Of a DNA stretch of 64,000 nt, positions 36,330 through 45,572 are shown in pieces. Source of the DNA: JBKEBQ01 sp047973225 (GTDB lineage: Bacteria; Bacillota_I; Bacilli_A; Erysipelotrichales; Erysipelotrichaceae); NCBI GenBank assembly GCA_047973225.1, contig JBKEBQ010000043.1, positions 5,093-69,092 of the forward strand, written 5' to 3'. Positions within the stretch are counted from its first letter, which is position 1. Every line of letters starts with the position of its first letter. The translations under genes and the position numbers were made by a program. Under the pieces are notes generated by a model, which saw nothing but the letters and a program-made list of their open reading frames with translations, did not search any database and was not told the origin of the DNA.

Positions 36330-36367
36330 AAAAGTAGGGGAAGCGAAATTCCTAGCTAGGAGTTATT

Positions 36368-38335
36368 ATGTTGCAACAGAAGTTATCAAGAAAAATAAAT
36401 TTATTTAGACTTTTAGCTGGCGAAAAAGATTATAAACCAACTAGCCATTTTAGTGAGAAACTGCAAGTTTCTAAAAAGACAATTTATAACGATATTTCAA
36501 CATTAAATGAGGATTTAAAACAATATAATCTAAAAATAGAGAAAGCTCCTCGAAAAGGGTTACGCTTAAAAGGAGCATATAAAGATATAGAAAAATGTTA
36601 TCAAAATCTTATTTATGACAGAAATGAACAAGTAGATCCCTATTCCCCTAAACAACGGCAAATGGAGTTGGTCAAATTAATTTTCATACAGGATGAAACA
36701 GTTTCTACTCTGCAATTTGCAAAGAAAATGTATATTTCCGCAACTTCATTAAGAAATGATGTAGATCAAATTCAGGCTATTTTCAGCAAATATGACGTAA
36801 AAATTGGAGTCAAAGAAAATGAATTATATATGGATGGAAAAGAAAATAATATGCAGAGAGCTTGTATTTATTACTATATTTCATCATTTGAAGAAAATGC
36901 AGATATACCGCAATCTAGTTTTCTTAATTTTAAAAATTTCATTGCAGGATTTTTTGAATCTAACGATATCGATGTGGTTTCTGCGTGTATTTTTAACCAG
37001 TTGAACTTAAAAAACGAGAACATTGCTGATTATTACATGAAATCTTTGTTAATAACCTTGCTTTTATTGATTATACGAAGTCGGTTAGGATTCCATATTA
37101 ACAGTGAGAAAAAAATATTTGAAAACATGGAATACATGGAACCATATATGCTTGCTATAAATATTACTGTGAAAATTTCAGACTCGTTGAATATTGATTT
37201 CTATGATGAAGACTGTAAATACTTGAGTGGTCAATTATTCGCGCATGGAATAAAACTACCGAAAACTGTAGTCTACAGAACCTCTCCCATGTATCTGAGT
37301 GTAGAACAAATGATTCTAAAAATGAGTAAAGCTATAAATGTAGATTTGGATCAAGATACGATATTAAAAGAATCTCTTACTGCGCATCTACCACCCATGA
37401 TATATCGTCTTCAAAAAGGAATTAAAATAAAAAACCCATTATTGTCAGATATAAAAAAACAATATATTGTCATGTTTTCACTCGTGTGGTTTGTCGCATC
37501 AGAATTAGAATCCCAATATAAAATAGTACTTGACGATGACGAAGTGTCTTTCTTGATGATTCATTTTCAATTGTCATTGGATAAAAAATATCAACAGAAA
37601 AATATTGTCATCGTTTGTCCTATGGGACTTTCTACTTCACAATTTATATTTAATCGTGTTAAACAATTTGTATCTGCCAATGATAATATAATTGCTTTAA
37701 ATATGAATGAACTATATTTTTATAATTTAGAAAACGTAGATTTTATCATTTCATCGATCCCCATAACAGGTATAGAGAAGCCAATCATTAATGTTTCACC
37801 ATTGATTAATGCAAAGGATGAGCAAAATATTCGATCATTTTGCACTGATTTAAACGTACAGATGACTACTTTGCGAACTGTTGCATATCGCGAAGGGAGG
37901 GAATTGATGAAATTTATAAAGCCATCATTTTTGTTTATAAAAGAAAATCTACAAAATAAAGAAGAATGTTTAAAATTTATAGTAGAAACATATCAAACGG
38001 AAAAAATTGTGACAGATGATTTCCAAAAGTCATTAATTGATCGAGAAGAATTAGGAGATACTAGTCTTTATACTGGAGTGGCTATGCCACATGCATTTCC
38101 CGATACAGTATTAAAGTCGCAAATATCAATTATCACATTACCTAAAAAAATAAAATGGGGAATGAATCAAATTACTATGATTATTGTCGTATGTATCGCA
38201 GAAGCAGATATCGGACAAATAAAGAAAGTAATAGCAAATTTGATTACTTTTATCGAGACAAAAGAACGTGTTGAAGACATAAATAATATGTCTTCTTCTA
38301 AAGAACTGTATGAATATTTAGAAAGAGAATTATAG
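36368..38335 (+). CDS. PRD-containing PTS transcriptional regulator (BglG/MtlR/LicR type)
   Basis: 655 aa: N-terminal helix-turn-helix domains (VSKKTIYNDISTLNEDL and FAKKMYISATSLRNDVDQI), two PTS regulation domains in the middle, an EIIB-like domain (IVIVCPMGLSTSQFIFNRV, about residues 415-500) and a C-terminal EIIA-like domain with the phosphorylatable His in GVAMPHAFPDT. It is a DNA-binding activator rather than an RNA antiterminator, since it has HTH rather than CAT domains. First gene of the operon it probably controls; activity should respond to phosphorylation by HPr and the cognate EII. Operon and regulator share the cre-overlapped promoter. Confidence 0.92.
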   Translation: MLQQKLSRKINLFRLLAGEKDYKPTSHFSEKLQVSKKTIYNDISTLNEDLKQYNLKIEKAPRKGLRLKGAYKDIEKCYQNLIYDRNEQVDPYSPKQRQMELVKLIFIQDETVSTLQFAKKMYISATSLRNDVDQIQAIFSKYDVKIGVKENELYMDGKENNMQRACIYYYISSFEENADIPQSSFLNFKNFIAGFFESNDIDVVSACIFNQLNLKNENIADYYMKSLLITLLLLIIRSRLGFHINSEKKIFENMEYMEPYMLAINITVKISDSLNIDFYDEDCKYLSGQLFAHGIKLPKTVVYRTSPMYLSVEQMILKMSKAINVDLDQDTILKESLTAHLPPMIYRLQKGIKIKNPLLSDIKKQYIVMFSLVWFVASELESQYKIVLDDDEVSFLMIHFQLSLDKKYQQKNIVIVCPMGLSTSQFIFNRVKQFVSANDNIIALNMNELYFYNLENVDFIISSIPITGIEKPIINVSPLINAKDEQNIRSFCTDLNVQMTTLRTVAYREGRELMKFIKPSFLFIKENLQNKEECLKFIVETYQTEKIVTDDFQKSLIDREELGDTSLYTGVAMPHAFPDTVLKSQISIITLPKKIKWGMNQITMIIVVCIAEADIGQIKKVIANLITFIETKERVEDINNMSSSKELYEYLEREL

Positions 38336-38355
38336 ATTGAAAAAGGAGCAGTAAA

Positions 38356-39201
38356 ATGTTAGTTACATCAAAAGAAATGTTGATACTTGCAAGACAAGAA
38401 GGACATGCGATCCCCGCACCGGATTACATAGATTTGGATTCAGCCAGAGCATATGTAAGTGCTGCTGAAAAAGTTCAGAAGCCATTAATACTTTCTTATG
38501 CGCAAGCTCATAGCTATATGATATCCCTTGAGGAAGCAGCGTTGATAGGGAAGTTTGTTGCAGAGCAAGCCAATGTACCAATTTGTCTTCACTTGGATCA
38601 TGGAACGGATATTAAATTCATCAAGAAAGCAATTACATTAGGTTTCACTTCAGTTATGATTGATGCCTCTATGAAAAGCTTTGAAGAAAACGTGAACTTA
38701 ACAAAGGAAGTTGTCAAATTCGCGCATCCTTTAGGGGTTGTTGTAGAAGCCGAAATTGGACATGTTGGCTCGGGAATAAATTATGAGAATCATAAAAAAT
38801 GTGATTCAGTTTATACAACAGTAAAAGATGCATTAAACTTTGTTTCTTTAACAAATGTAGATTCCTTAGCCGTTTCAATAGGAACGGCACATGGTATTTA
38901 TAAGGGAATTCCAATGATAAATTTTAAACGTTTACAGGAACTTTCTACTGCACTTTCGATACCACTTGTTTTGCATGGTGGTAGTGAAAGCGGAGATGAT
39001 AATTTATATCTTTGCGCAACACAAGGTATTAGTAAAATAAATATTTTTACAGATTTCATGATCAGTGCTATGAAAATGATTGAAGATGAAAAACCGAAAA
39101 ACTATTTTGAATTAAAAGAAAATGTAAACCGAGGAATGGAGAATGTTTTAGTGCACTACTACAAAGTGTTTAATAAAAAGGAAGGAGACATACATGAGTA
39201 A
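38356..39201 (+). CDS. Class II ketose-bisphosphate aldolase (Fba/GatY/KbaY family)
   Basis: Zinc aldolase that splits or makes ketose 1,6-bisphosphates with DHAP as one product. 281 aa: HLDHGTDIKFIKKA (catalytic Asp and zinc His), VVEAEIGHVGSG, SIGTAHGIYKG, PLVLHGGSESGD (zinc His), then KINIFTDF. RBS AAAAAGGAG. In a galactitol-type PTS operon, tagatose-1,6-bisphosphate is a plausible substrate, but the rest of a tagatose route (dehydrogenase, 6-phosphofructokinase) is absent. Overlaps the next gene by 8 bases. Confidence 0.88.
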   Translation: MLVTSKEMLILARQEGHAIPAPDYIDLDSARAYVSAAEKVQKPLILSYAQAHSYMISLEEAALIGKFVAEQANVPICLHLDHGTDIKFIKKAITLGFTSVMIDASMKSFEENVNLTKEVVKFAHPLGVVVEAEIGHVGSGINYENHKKCDSVYTTVKDALNFVSLTNVDSLAVSIGTAHGIYKGIPMINFKRLQELSTALSIPLVLHGGSESGDDNLYLCATQGISKINIFTDFMISAMKMIEDEKPKNYFELKENVNRGMENVLVHYYKVFNKKEGDIHE

Positions 39202-39886
39202 AGTTCAACTGAGAAAACCATTTTTTGTTGTAAATCCTAAATCATATATGTTTGGAAGAGAGCTCATTGATTTGGCTAAACATACAGATATGTTAGCAGA
39301 GAAATACGATTTTGATGTGTTGTTCACAGCGCCCTACACAGATTTAAAAGATGTAGCAAGTGAGACTACTAGGTTGATTGTAACAGCACAGCATATGGAT
39401 GGTATCGCTTTGGGCAAAGGAATGGGGGCAGTATTGCCATTATCTCTATCTAATGTTGGCGTTAAAGCCACTTTTCTAAATCATGCAGAACATCCGATGA
39501 CTGTTAATGAATTAGCAAAGGCTATTCGTTATGCGAATGATTTAGATATTATCACGATTGTTTGTGCGGACAGTGTTGAGGAAGCAAAAGCAATCGCAAA
39601 ATTTAGACCAGATGTAATGGTTTGTGAACCAAACAGTCTTATTGGTACAGGTCAAGTGAGCGATGATCACTATATGATTTCAACGAATAAAGCAGTGAAA
39701 TCCGTTTCTCCTGAAACGCTTGTTTTGCAAGCGGCAGGAATTAGTTCAGGGAAAAATGTCTATGATGCAATCATTGTGGGAGCAGATGGAACTGGTGGGA
39801 CAAGCGGTATTGTTGCAGCCAAAGATCCTAAACAAATCTTAAATGAAATGTTTGATGCTTTGTATCAGGCTAGAAAGGAAATGTAA
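39194..39886 (+). CDS. Short triosephosphate isomerase-family protein
   Basis: 230 aa, about 20 shorter than usual bacterial TpiA and closer to archaeal TIMs. Catalytic residues are all present: Lys in VVNPKSYMFG (about 15), His in LNHAEHPM (about 98), Glu in CEPNSLIGTG (about 149), and the phosphate loop GADGTGGTSGIV. It probably acts on an operon-specific phospho-ketose/aldose or on DHAP/GAP formed by the aldolases; tetrulose-phosphate isomerases of polyol pathways share this fold. Shares a TAATG junction with yjbQ. Confidence 0.85.
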   Translation: MSKVQLRKPFFVVNPKSYMFGRELIDLAKHTDMLAEKYDFDVLFTAPYTDLKDVASETTRLIVTAQHMDGIALGKGMGAVLPLSLSNVGVKATFLNHAEHPMTVNELAKAIRYANDLDIITIVCADSVEEAKAIAKFRPDVMVCEPNSLIGTGQVSDDHYMISTNKAVKSVSPETLVLQAAGISSGKNVYDAIIVGADGTGGTSGIVAAKDPKQILNEMFDALYQARKEM

Positions 39887-40401
39887 TGACTACTTATAAC
39901 GAAGCGATTGTATTAACTTCAAATGGTGATAGAGTAACATATCATAATATAACAAATCAAATAAAAGACATAATCAAACGTAGTAAAATACAGAATGGAA
40001 TTTGTGTAGTGCAATCGCCACATACAACATGTTCTGTTATATTTGAAGAATATGTACATGATAAAGATTTCAATGGCGATGAATATTTACAAGTAGATTT
40101 AAATCGGATATTAGATAAAATAGTGCCACGTGAACTAAGTGATGGCTGTAATTATCGATATCCGGGTCCAGAGCATCTGCAATTTTTAATGGGTATGAAG
40201 GATCCTAATTATCCAGCAGATCCAGGTACTATTCTAAACGGAGACGCACATATTAGAGGATCTCTATTTGGCGCTAGTGAAACTTTTATTTTAGAAGATA
40301 GTTCATTGTTAATTGGAACTGTTGGATATGTCTATTTCATAGACTGGGACCAAAATCGTGTACGAAATAGAAAATGTAACATAATGATTTTGGGAGAATA
40401 G
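39886..40401 (+). CDS. YjbQ family protein (UPF0047)
   Basis: 171 aa with the family marks: VVQSPHTTCSVIFEEY, LNGDAHIRGSLFGASETF, and a C-terminal IDWDQNRVRNRK. Members are annotated as secondary thiamine-phosphate synthase, from complementation by E. coli YjbQ; true role unclear. Here it is translationally joined to a TIM-like gene within a sugar PTS operon, suggesting it handles a sugar phosphate intermediate or product. Confidence 0.88.
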   Translation: MTTYNEAIVLTSNGDRVTYHNITNQIKDIIKRSKIQNGICVVQSPHTTCSVIFEEYVHDKDFNGDEYLQVDLNRILDKIVPRELSDGCNYRYPGPEHLQFLMGMKDPNYPADPGTILNGDAHIRGSLFGASETFILEDSSLLIGTVGYVYFIDWDQNRVRNRKCNIMILGE

Positions 40402-40416
40402 AAATTGAGGAAACGT

Positions 40417-40899
40417 ATGGAAACAAAAATTACAGATGAAATGAATTTATATCCTGAATTAGTAAAACTTCATTTGCATGCAAAAAATGATGTAGATGCT
40501 TTACAACAGATTGGTGAGTTACTCTTACACGAAAACAAAGTGAAAGATAGCTATATCCCTGCTGTATTAAGAAGAGAAGAGGAATATCCAACAGGCTTGC
40601 TTTGTGATGGGATAGGGCTCGCAATTCCACATACGGATGCAGAGCACGTAAAAGAACAAACGATAGCTATAGGCGTTTTGGATAAACCTGTGAAGTTTAA
40701 GCATATGGGATATTCCGGATTAAGCGTAGAAGTGAGCTTAGTGTTCATGATGGCAATTAAAGATGTGCACAAACAAGTTGCTTTTTTACAAGCACTGATG
40801 TCAGCATTTCAGAACACACAACAATTAAAAAAAATGTTAAACAGAAAAACACAAAAAGAGGTGATTGAAATTTTTGTGTCTACTCTAGAAAATAAATGA
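40417..40899 (+). CDS. PTS sugar transporter subunit IIA (galactitol/fructose-mannitol type)
   Basis: 160-aa cytoplasmic IIA that passes phosphate from HPr to IIB. Phospho-His in GLAIPHTDAEHV (about residue 72). ATG 40417 follows TGAGGAAAC. Directly precedes IIB and IIC. Confidence 0.92.
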   Translation: METKITDEMNLYPELVKLHLHAKNDVDALQQIGELLLHENKVKDSYIPAVLRREEEYPTGLLCDGIGLAIPHTDAEHVKEQTIAIGVLDKPVKFKHMGYSGLSVEVSLVFMMAIKDVHKQVAFLQALMSAFQNTQQLKKMLNRKTQKEVIEIFVSTLENK

Positions 40900-40910
40900 G
40901 GAGGAATACA

Positions 40911-41195
40911 ATGAAAAATATATTATTAGCATGTGGTTCAGGGATTTGTACTTCAACTGCTGCTAGAGCGAAGGTAGCTGAAATATTGGATCAAAAAGGA
41001 TATATCGGAAAATATAAAATTACACAGTGTAAAGTTGGTGAAGCTGCAGCATTGTCCGTAAATTACGATTTTTTAATCGCGACAACAATGGCACCGCAAG
41101 AATTAAAGTGTCCGTTTGTTCCAGGAGTCTGTTTCTTAACTGGCGTTGGTGTAGATGCAGCAATTGAAAGTATATTAGAATTAATGGAAAAATAA
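40911..41195 (+). CDS. PTS sugar transporter subunit IIB (galactitol type)
   Basis: 94 aa; P-loop with phospho-Cys in LLACGSGICTSTAARAK, the GatB pattern. RBS GAGGAGG before ATG 40911; the in-frame ATG at 40896 lies inside the IIA end and before the RBS. Confidence 0.93.
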   Translation: MKNILLACGSGICTSTAARAKVAEILDQKGYIGKYKITQCKVGEAAALSVNYDFLIATTMAPQELKCPFVPGVCFLTGVGVDAAIESILELMEK

Positions 41196-41214
41196 AATAA
41201 GGAGGAGAAAGAAT

Positions 41215-42585
41215 ATGGATGTAATTTTAGATTTTTTTCAATTTGTTCAAGGTTTAGGGGTATCGGTTGTTATGCCAATCGTGATTACGATTTTGGGATG
41301 TGCTTTAGGAGCTGGTTTTGGTAAAAGTTTGCGTTCAGGATTAACAGTAGGGATTGGATTTATTGGATTGAACTTAGTTATTAATAATTTGCTTGGTGTA
41401 AACTTAGCGCCTGCTGTACAAGCGATGGTTGAACGTTTTGGCTTAGAATTATCTGTAATTGACGTAGGATGGCCGGCATCTGCAGCAATCGCCATGGGAT
41501 CTACAGTAGGATTGGTTATAATTCCGGTAGGATTAATTGTAAATATTTTTATGTTATTGACGAATACAACACAAACTGTTGATGTTGATATTTGGGATTA
41601 TTGGCATTTTGCATTTACAGGTGCGTTAGTTGCAATTGTTACAAACAGTGTTGCATTTGGAATAGTTTCGGCAATTATCAACATGGTAATTGTTATGGTT
41701 CTAGGCGATTATACTGCGCCTGAAGTTGAAAAATCGCTTGGATTACCAGGTGTATCATTACCGCATGGATTTACAACCGCATATGCACCAATAGCAATGT
41801 TTTTTAACAAAGTTTTCGACATGATTCCTGTGATTAATAAAATTGACATAAATATGGATTCTGTTCAAAAACGCTTTGGTGTATTTGGAGAACCTATTCT
41901 TGTTGGAACGACGTTGGGAATACTTATTGGAGTATTAGCAGGATATGATACAACAAATATCATGATTCTTGGGGTTTCCTTAGGCGGTGTTCTGGTTTTG
42001 ATTCCGAAAATGGCTGCATTACTAATGGAGGGTTTAATTCCTATTAGTGATACTGCGAGTGAATTTATAAAAAAACGTTTTAAAAATCGTGCAAAAATAT
42101 ATATTGGACTAGATTCCGCTGTAGGGGTGGGGCATCCTGTCACCTTGGCAATTTCATTTATTTTAGTACCAATGATGATCTTTTTAGCGGTAATTATTCC
42201 GGGGAACAAGGTTTTACCTTTTGCGGATTTAGCGGTTGTACCTTGGATGTTTGTATTGATTACGCCGATTGTAAAAGAGAACGGATTTAGAGGAATACTT
42301 ATTGGAACAATTGTATTGGCAGTTGGACTATTGATCGCTACTGACCTAGCTCCGCTAATTACCGAAGCAGCAAAAAATGTAAATTTTGCAATGCCAGAAG
42401 GTGCTTCTATGATCTCTTCGATTTGTGATGGTGCAAATCCTTTAACTTGGATTTTGGTGAGATTACACGATTTTGGTATTTTAGGTGTTGGCATTGCTGC
42501 TATATTTGCGACAGGCTTAGCGTTATGGAATCGTATACGTATTAAAAAAGAAGCAGAGACATTGCATATGCAGCAAGGTGCATGA
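41215..42585 (+). CDS. PTS sugar transporter subunit IIC (galactitol type)
   Basis: 456-aa polytopic permease of the GatC family (PVMPIVITILGCALGAGFGKSLRSGLTVGIGFIG start, GLPGVSLPHGFTTAYAPIAMF). It imports and, with IIB, phosphorylates a polyol or sugar. GatC-type IIC serve galactitol and several pentitols, so the name does not fix the substrate. Stop overlaps the next start (ATGA). Confidence 0.93.
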   Translation: MDVILDFFQFVQGLGVSVVMPIVITILGCALGAGFGKSLRSGLTVGIGFIGLNLVINNLLGVNLAPAVQAMVERFGLELSVIDVGWPASAAIAMGSTVGLVIIPVGLIVNIFMLLTNTTQTVDVDIWDYWHFAFTGALVAIVTNSVAFGIVSAIINMVIVMVLGDYTAPEVEKSLGLPGVSLPHGFTTAYAPIAMFFNKVFDMIPVINKIDINMDSVQKRFGVFGEPILVGTTLGILIGVLAGYDTTNIMILGVSLGGVLVLIPKMAALLMEGLIPISDTASEFIKKRFKNRAKIYIGLDSAVGVGHPVTLAISFILVPMMIFLAVIIPGNKVLPFADLAVVPWMFVLITPIVKENGFRGILIGTIVLAVGLLIATDLAPLITEAAKNVNFAMPEGASMISSICDGANPLTWILVRLHDFGILGVGIAAIFATGLALWNRIRIKKEAETLHMQQGA

Positions 42586-43124
42586 ATATAAGCAAGGAGC
42601 TGAGGATAGTGAAGACTTATTTGTATAATAAGAAACAGTATTTTTTGGGAGTAGTATTAACCGGTTACTTTTGTATTTTCATAATTATTATGGCGACTAT
42701 TCTAATGGTCTTAAATTATTTGACAGGACTGATGATAGTTGTGATTATTGTGGCATTTTATACAATATGGAATAGTTTTATTTCGAACAGCAATCCATCG
42801 AAAGTTATAATAGGAGATGATTATATAAGTTTTCATTCTTTCAATAGAAAAGACATCTATTTTTATGAAGAGATAGAGCAATTGAGAATCCGTGAATTTC
42901 CTAGTTCAGGGAAAATGTTTATCAGAGTGAATGATGCGGGTATTTTGAAAGGAAGATATTGGTTACAAACAAAGATGTTTGATGAGGGAAAAGAACTTTT
43001 TGTTTCGCTTTTAAATATTGAATACTGTATGTTTCCGGATACTTTAAAAGGAAGAGCGAGAAGTGTAAATACAGAATACTTACAAATACAAAAACAAAAA
43101 AATAAAACTGAAAAGAAAGGTTAA
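42582..43124 (+). CDS. Unknown two-TM protein with PH-like cytoplasmic part
   Basis: 180 aa, not recognised. Two hydrophobic helices (about residues 19-42 and 46-65, separated by a tight turn), then a soluble beta-rich part (PSKVIIGDDYISFHSFNRKDIYFYEEIEQLRIR...MFIRVNDAG) that resembles bacterial PH-domain membrane proteins. Lys-rich end. Coupled to IIC by ATGA, so it is made with the permease; it may be a permease accessory or regulator. Confidence 0.7.
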   Translation: MNISKELRIVKTYLYNKKQYFLGVVLTGYFCIFIIIMATILMVLNYLTGLMIVVIIVAFYTIWNSFISNSNPSKVIIGDDYISFHSFNRKDIYFYEEIEQLRIREFPSSGKMFIRVNDAGILKGRYWLQTKMFDEGKELFVSLLNIEYCMFPDTLKGRARSVNTEYLQIQKQKNKTEKKG

Positions 43125-43129
43125 AATAA

Positions 43130-43768
43130 ATGTTTGAAGTTGAAAAGAAAAAAATTATAGAGGCAGGAATAAAGTTAGATCATTATGGATTAATTGCGTT
43201 ATCGGGTGGTAATATTAGTTGGAGAATGGAAAATGGTAAGATATTAGTCACACCAAGCGCTATGATTTACGAGGACATGATACCAAGTGATATTTGTGTG
43301 GTGGATATAAACGGCAAAATATTAGAAGGAAGTAGGAGAATTTCAGTAGATACAGAAGCAATTTTACATATTCTTAGAAACCGAAATGATATTCATGCAG
43401 TTATCCATACACATCAGCCATATGCCACAGCATTGGGATTGGTAGATGATGAAATTTCTTGCAATCTCACAACGCTTGCCAATGCCACAGGGGGGAGTGT
43501 TCATGTTGCGGAATATAGCAGTGCTGCAAGTATAGATATGGGTGTGAAAGCATTGAAACATTTGGATGAACAGTTGGCAGTGGTTCTCAAACATCATGGT
43601 GTGATCACGATTGGGCGGGATTTAAAACAAGCGCTCTATGTTTGTGTCTACTTGGAAGAGGCGTGTAAGACTATTATATTAGCAAGAACAACAGGTAAAA
43701 AAATGGCAATGATGAGCGAGAAACAAATTCACACTGCTGTAGAAATATTCAAACAATATGGTCAATAA
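43130..43768 (+). CDS. Class II aldolase/adducin family protein (L-fuculose-phosphate aldolase-like)
   Basis: 212-aa zinc aldolase: GNISWRMENG, Glu in DTEAILHILR, zinc HTHQPYATALG, third zinc His in LKHHGVITIG. FucA/RhaD-like enzymes cleave ketose 1-phosphates to DHAP plus an aldehyde; the family also holds epimerases. Last gene of the operon, followed by a strong terminator. Having both this and the Fba-type aldolase in one operon is notable. Confidence 0.9.
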   Translation: MFEVEKKKIIEAGIKLDHYGLIALSGGNISWRMENGKILVTPSAMIYEDMIPSDICVVDINGKILEGSRRISVDTEAILHILRNRNDIHAVIHTHQPYATALGLVDDEISCNLTTLANATGGSVHVAEYSSAASIDMGVKALKHLDEQLAVVLKHHGVITIGRDLKQALYVCVYLEEACKTIILARTTGKKMAMMSEKQIHTAVEIFKQYGQ

Positions 43769-43834
43769 GAATATATAGTTATTGACTAAAAGCTTAAAAA
43801 AAATTGAACCGTTGAATGTGACTGTAAAAAGTGT

Positions 43835-43885
43835 ATATAGGAGCTTCTTTTAGATTACGAAGAAATATAGCTCCTATATTTTTTA
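43835..43885 (+). terminator. Intrinsic terminator of the PTS operon
   Basis: Stem ATATAGGAGCT/AGCTCCTATAT (43835-43845/43869-43879) enclosing a smaller TCTT/AAGA stem, then TTTTTTAT. Confidence 0.92.
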
Positions 43886-44050
43886 TATGAAAAAGCAGAA
43901 CAAACAAAGAGTATTAAAAAAACTTACTGATTATGATTGAAAGTTTCTGAATTAAAAAGTTGTACTTATCGCTTGCATATTATCTAAAAATAAACTAAAA
44001 GCATAGATAAATTAGAAGACATAGGAATTTAAATAGCGTATATGTGCTAA
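43886..44050. other. Non-coding AT-rich stretch before rseP
   Basis: No gene recognised. The rseP extended -10 follows at 44054-44062. Confidence 0.5.
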
Positions 44051-44053
44051 ATG

Positions 44054-44062
44054 TGTTACAAT
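44054..44062 (+). promoter_or_regulatory. rseP extended -10 promoter
   Basis: TGTTACAAT with TACAAT at 44057-44062; no clear -35. The leader to ATG 44185 would be about 115 nt. Confidence 0.45.
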
Positions 44063-44184
44063 TGTAAAGTTCAAAAATATACGTTTTATCATCATACAGT
44101 TTTTGGAAAAGTAATATAGAATATGCAATAGAGATGTTAAAAACAAATTTATGATCGTTTTGTAATACGTTATGGAGGAGTCAA

Positions 44185-45246
44185 ATGATAGATGTAGTTT
44201 TAGGATTTATTCCTTTTGTACTGTTGATTGGGATTGTTGTTACGGTTCACGAATTGGGACATTTTTTGACAGCTAAACATTTTGGCGTTTTTTGTGGGGA
44301 ATTTTCAATTGGTATGGGACCGCTCTTATATAAAAAACAGGTCGGGGAAACACAATACTCGTTACGTTTATTACCGGTTGGAGGTTTTGTATCAATGGCA
44401 GGAGAAGCGGATGATACAAAAGTAGATGCGTCCATTCCATTTGAACGAACGATTAATGGAATCAAGCCAGCAAGGCGCATCATGGTCATGATGGCTGGTA
44501 TTGTTATGAATGTTTTATTAGCGCTTGTACTTTATATTGGCGTTAATCTTGCGATTGGTGAAAAAATAGATACAAGCAAACCAGCAGATGCGATTGTAGC
44601 CAACATTGTAGTTGATGGTGCAGCGGATCAAGCAGGAATGAAAATTGGTGATGAATTTGTATCAATGAAATTAGCAGGTGGTAGCACAAAAGCAATTAAC
44701 GATACAGAAGATATAAATATTGTCAACGATCAATTGATAACATTTGAGGTATTAAGAGAAGGCAAAATTCAAGAAATAGAAATGACACCTATTTTTGATG
44801 AGGGAAGCGAGAAATATTTAATGGGCGTATCCTTTTCATATCCAACGATTCCGATGGGACCCTTGGAATCTATTCAAAAAGGATTTCAAGATATGGGTAG
44901 AGCGTCTATGTTGTTGATGGATGCACTAGGAAGAATTTTTTCCGGGCAGGATTTAGATCAATTAAGTGGACCGGTAGGAATTTATCAAGTTGCCGCAGAC
45001 GCCATTGATTATGGAGTGCTTTATTTTTGCCAATTGTTGGCGCTATTTTCAATAAACTTAGCTGTTATGAATGCTTTACCACTTCCCGTTCTTGATGGAG
45101 GAAGAGCATTGATTGTGTTGTTGGAAACGATATTCAAACGCAAGTTCAATGAAAAAATTATGACAGGATTGCTATATGGGGGCGTTATTTTGTTAATTGC
45201 CTTAATGGCATATGCAACATTTAATGATATATTGAAAATGTTTTAA
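44185..45246 (+). CDS. rseP: Site-2 protease family zinc metalloprotease RseP (RasP)
   Basis: Intramembrane protease for anti-sigma factors and signal-peptide remnants. 353 aa: N-terminal TM with HEXXH in TVHELGHFLTAKHFGV, GPLLYKKQVGETQYSLRLLPVGG, a PDZ domain (about residues 125-200), and MNALPLPVLDGGRALI. TATGGAGGAG precedes the ATG. Usually linked to dxr; here separated by the PTS operon and given its own promoter. Confidence 0.97.
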   Translation: MIDVVLGFIPFVLLIGIVVTVHELGHFLTAKHFGVFCGEFSIGMGPLLYKKQVGETQYSLRLLPVGGFVSMAGEADDTKVDASIPFERTINGIKPARRIMVMMAGIVMNVLLALVLYIGVNLAIGEKIDTSKPADAIVANIVVDGAADQAGMKIGDEFVSMKLAGGSTKAINDTEDINIVNDQLITFEVLREGKIQEIEMTPIFDEGSEKYLMGVSFSYPTIPMGPLESIQKGFQDMGRASMLLMDALGRIFSGQDLDQLSGPVGIYQVAADAIDYGVLYFCQLLALFSINLAVMNALPLPVLDGGRALIVLLETIFKRKFNEKIMTGLLYGGVILLIALMAYATFNDILKMF

Positions 45247-45295
45247 CTGTACGTGTATTTGTGTATGTCGCAAATACATTAAGTGATTATTATGT

Positions 45296-45327
45296 AACAT
45301 CATTGTTAAAAAAAACGATGATGTTTT
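45296..45327 (+). terminator. Terminator after rseP (first of a near-identical pair)
   Basis: Stem AACATCATTGTT/AACGATGATGTT (45296-45307/45314-45325; one G-T pair), A-rich loop, then T's. Nearly the same hairpin recurs at 46219-46255. Confidence 0.85.
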
Positions 45328-45525
45328 TAAATTGGTATCTAATTTCAACAGGTAGTGTCTGCAAAAAATTAAAAGTGTTATTAGCATATTATAATAAAGT
45401 TTTTTGAGTTAGAATATCATAATAAATAAAACAAAATTATGTTGGACATATGCAATGCCCACCCATTTAATGCACATATTCTCATGCTTAAATATTGGTG
45501 ATACTTGTTTTTTTTGTGGGGGGTG

Positions 45526-45531
45526 TATACT
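45526..45531 (+). promoter_or_regulatory. -10 box of the DUF2599 cassette
   Basis: TATACT preceded by GGTG; TTGTTT 15 bp upstream is a possible -35. The preceding 200 bases (45328-45525) show no gene. Confidence 0.4.
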
Positions 45532-45572
45532 AAAGGTGTAAGAAGAATAAAGATTATTAACAACGAAAGGGG

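Noticed and set aside
41865..42494. 209-codon minus-strand open frame opposite the PTS IIC gene
   Set aside because: Antisense shadow of a clear permease gene; no RBS or family features.
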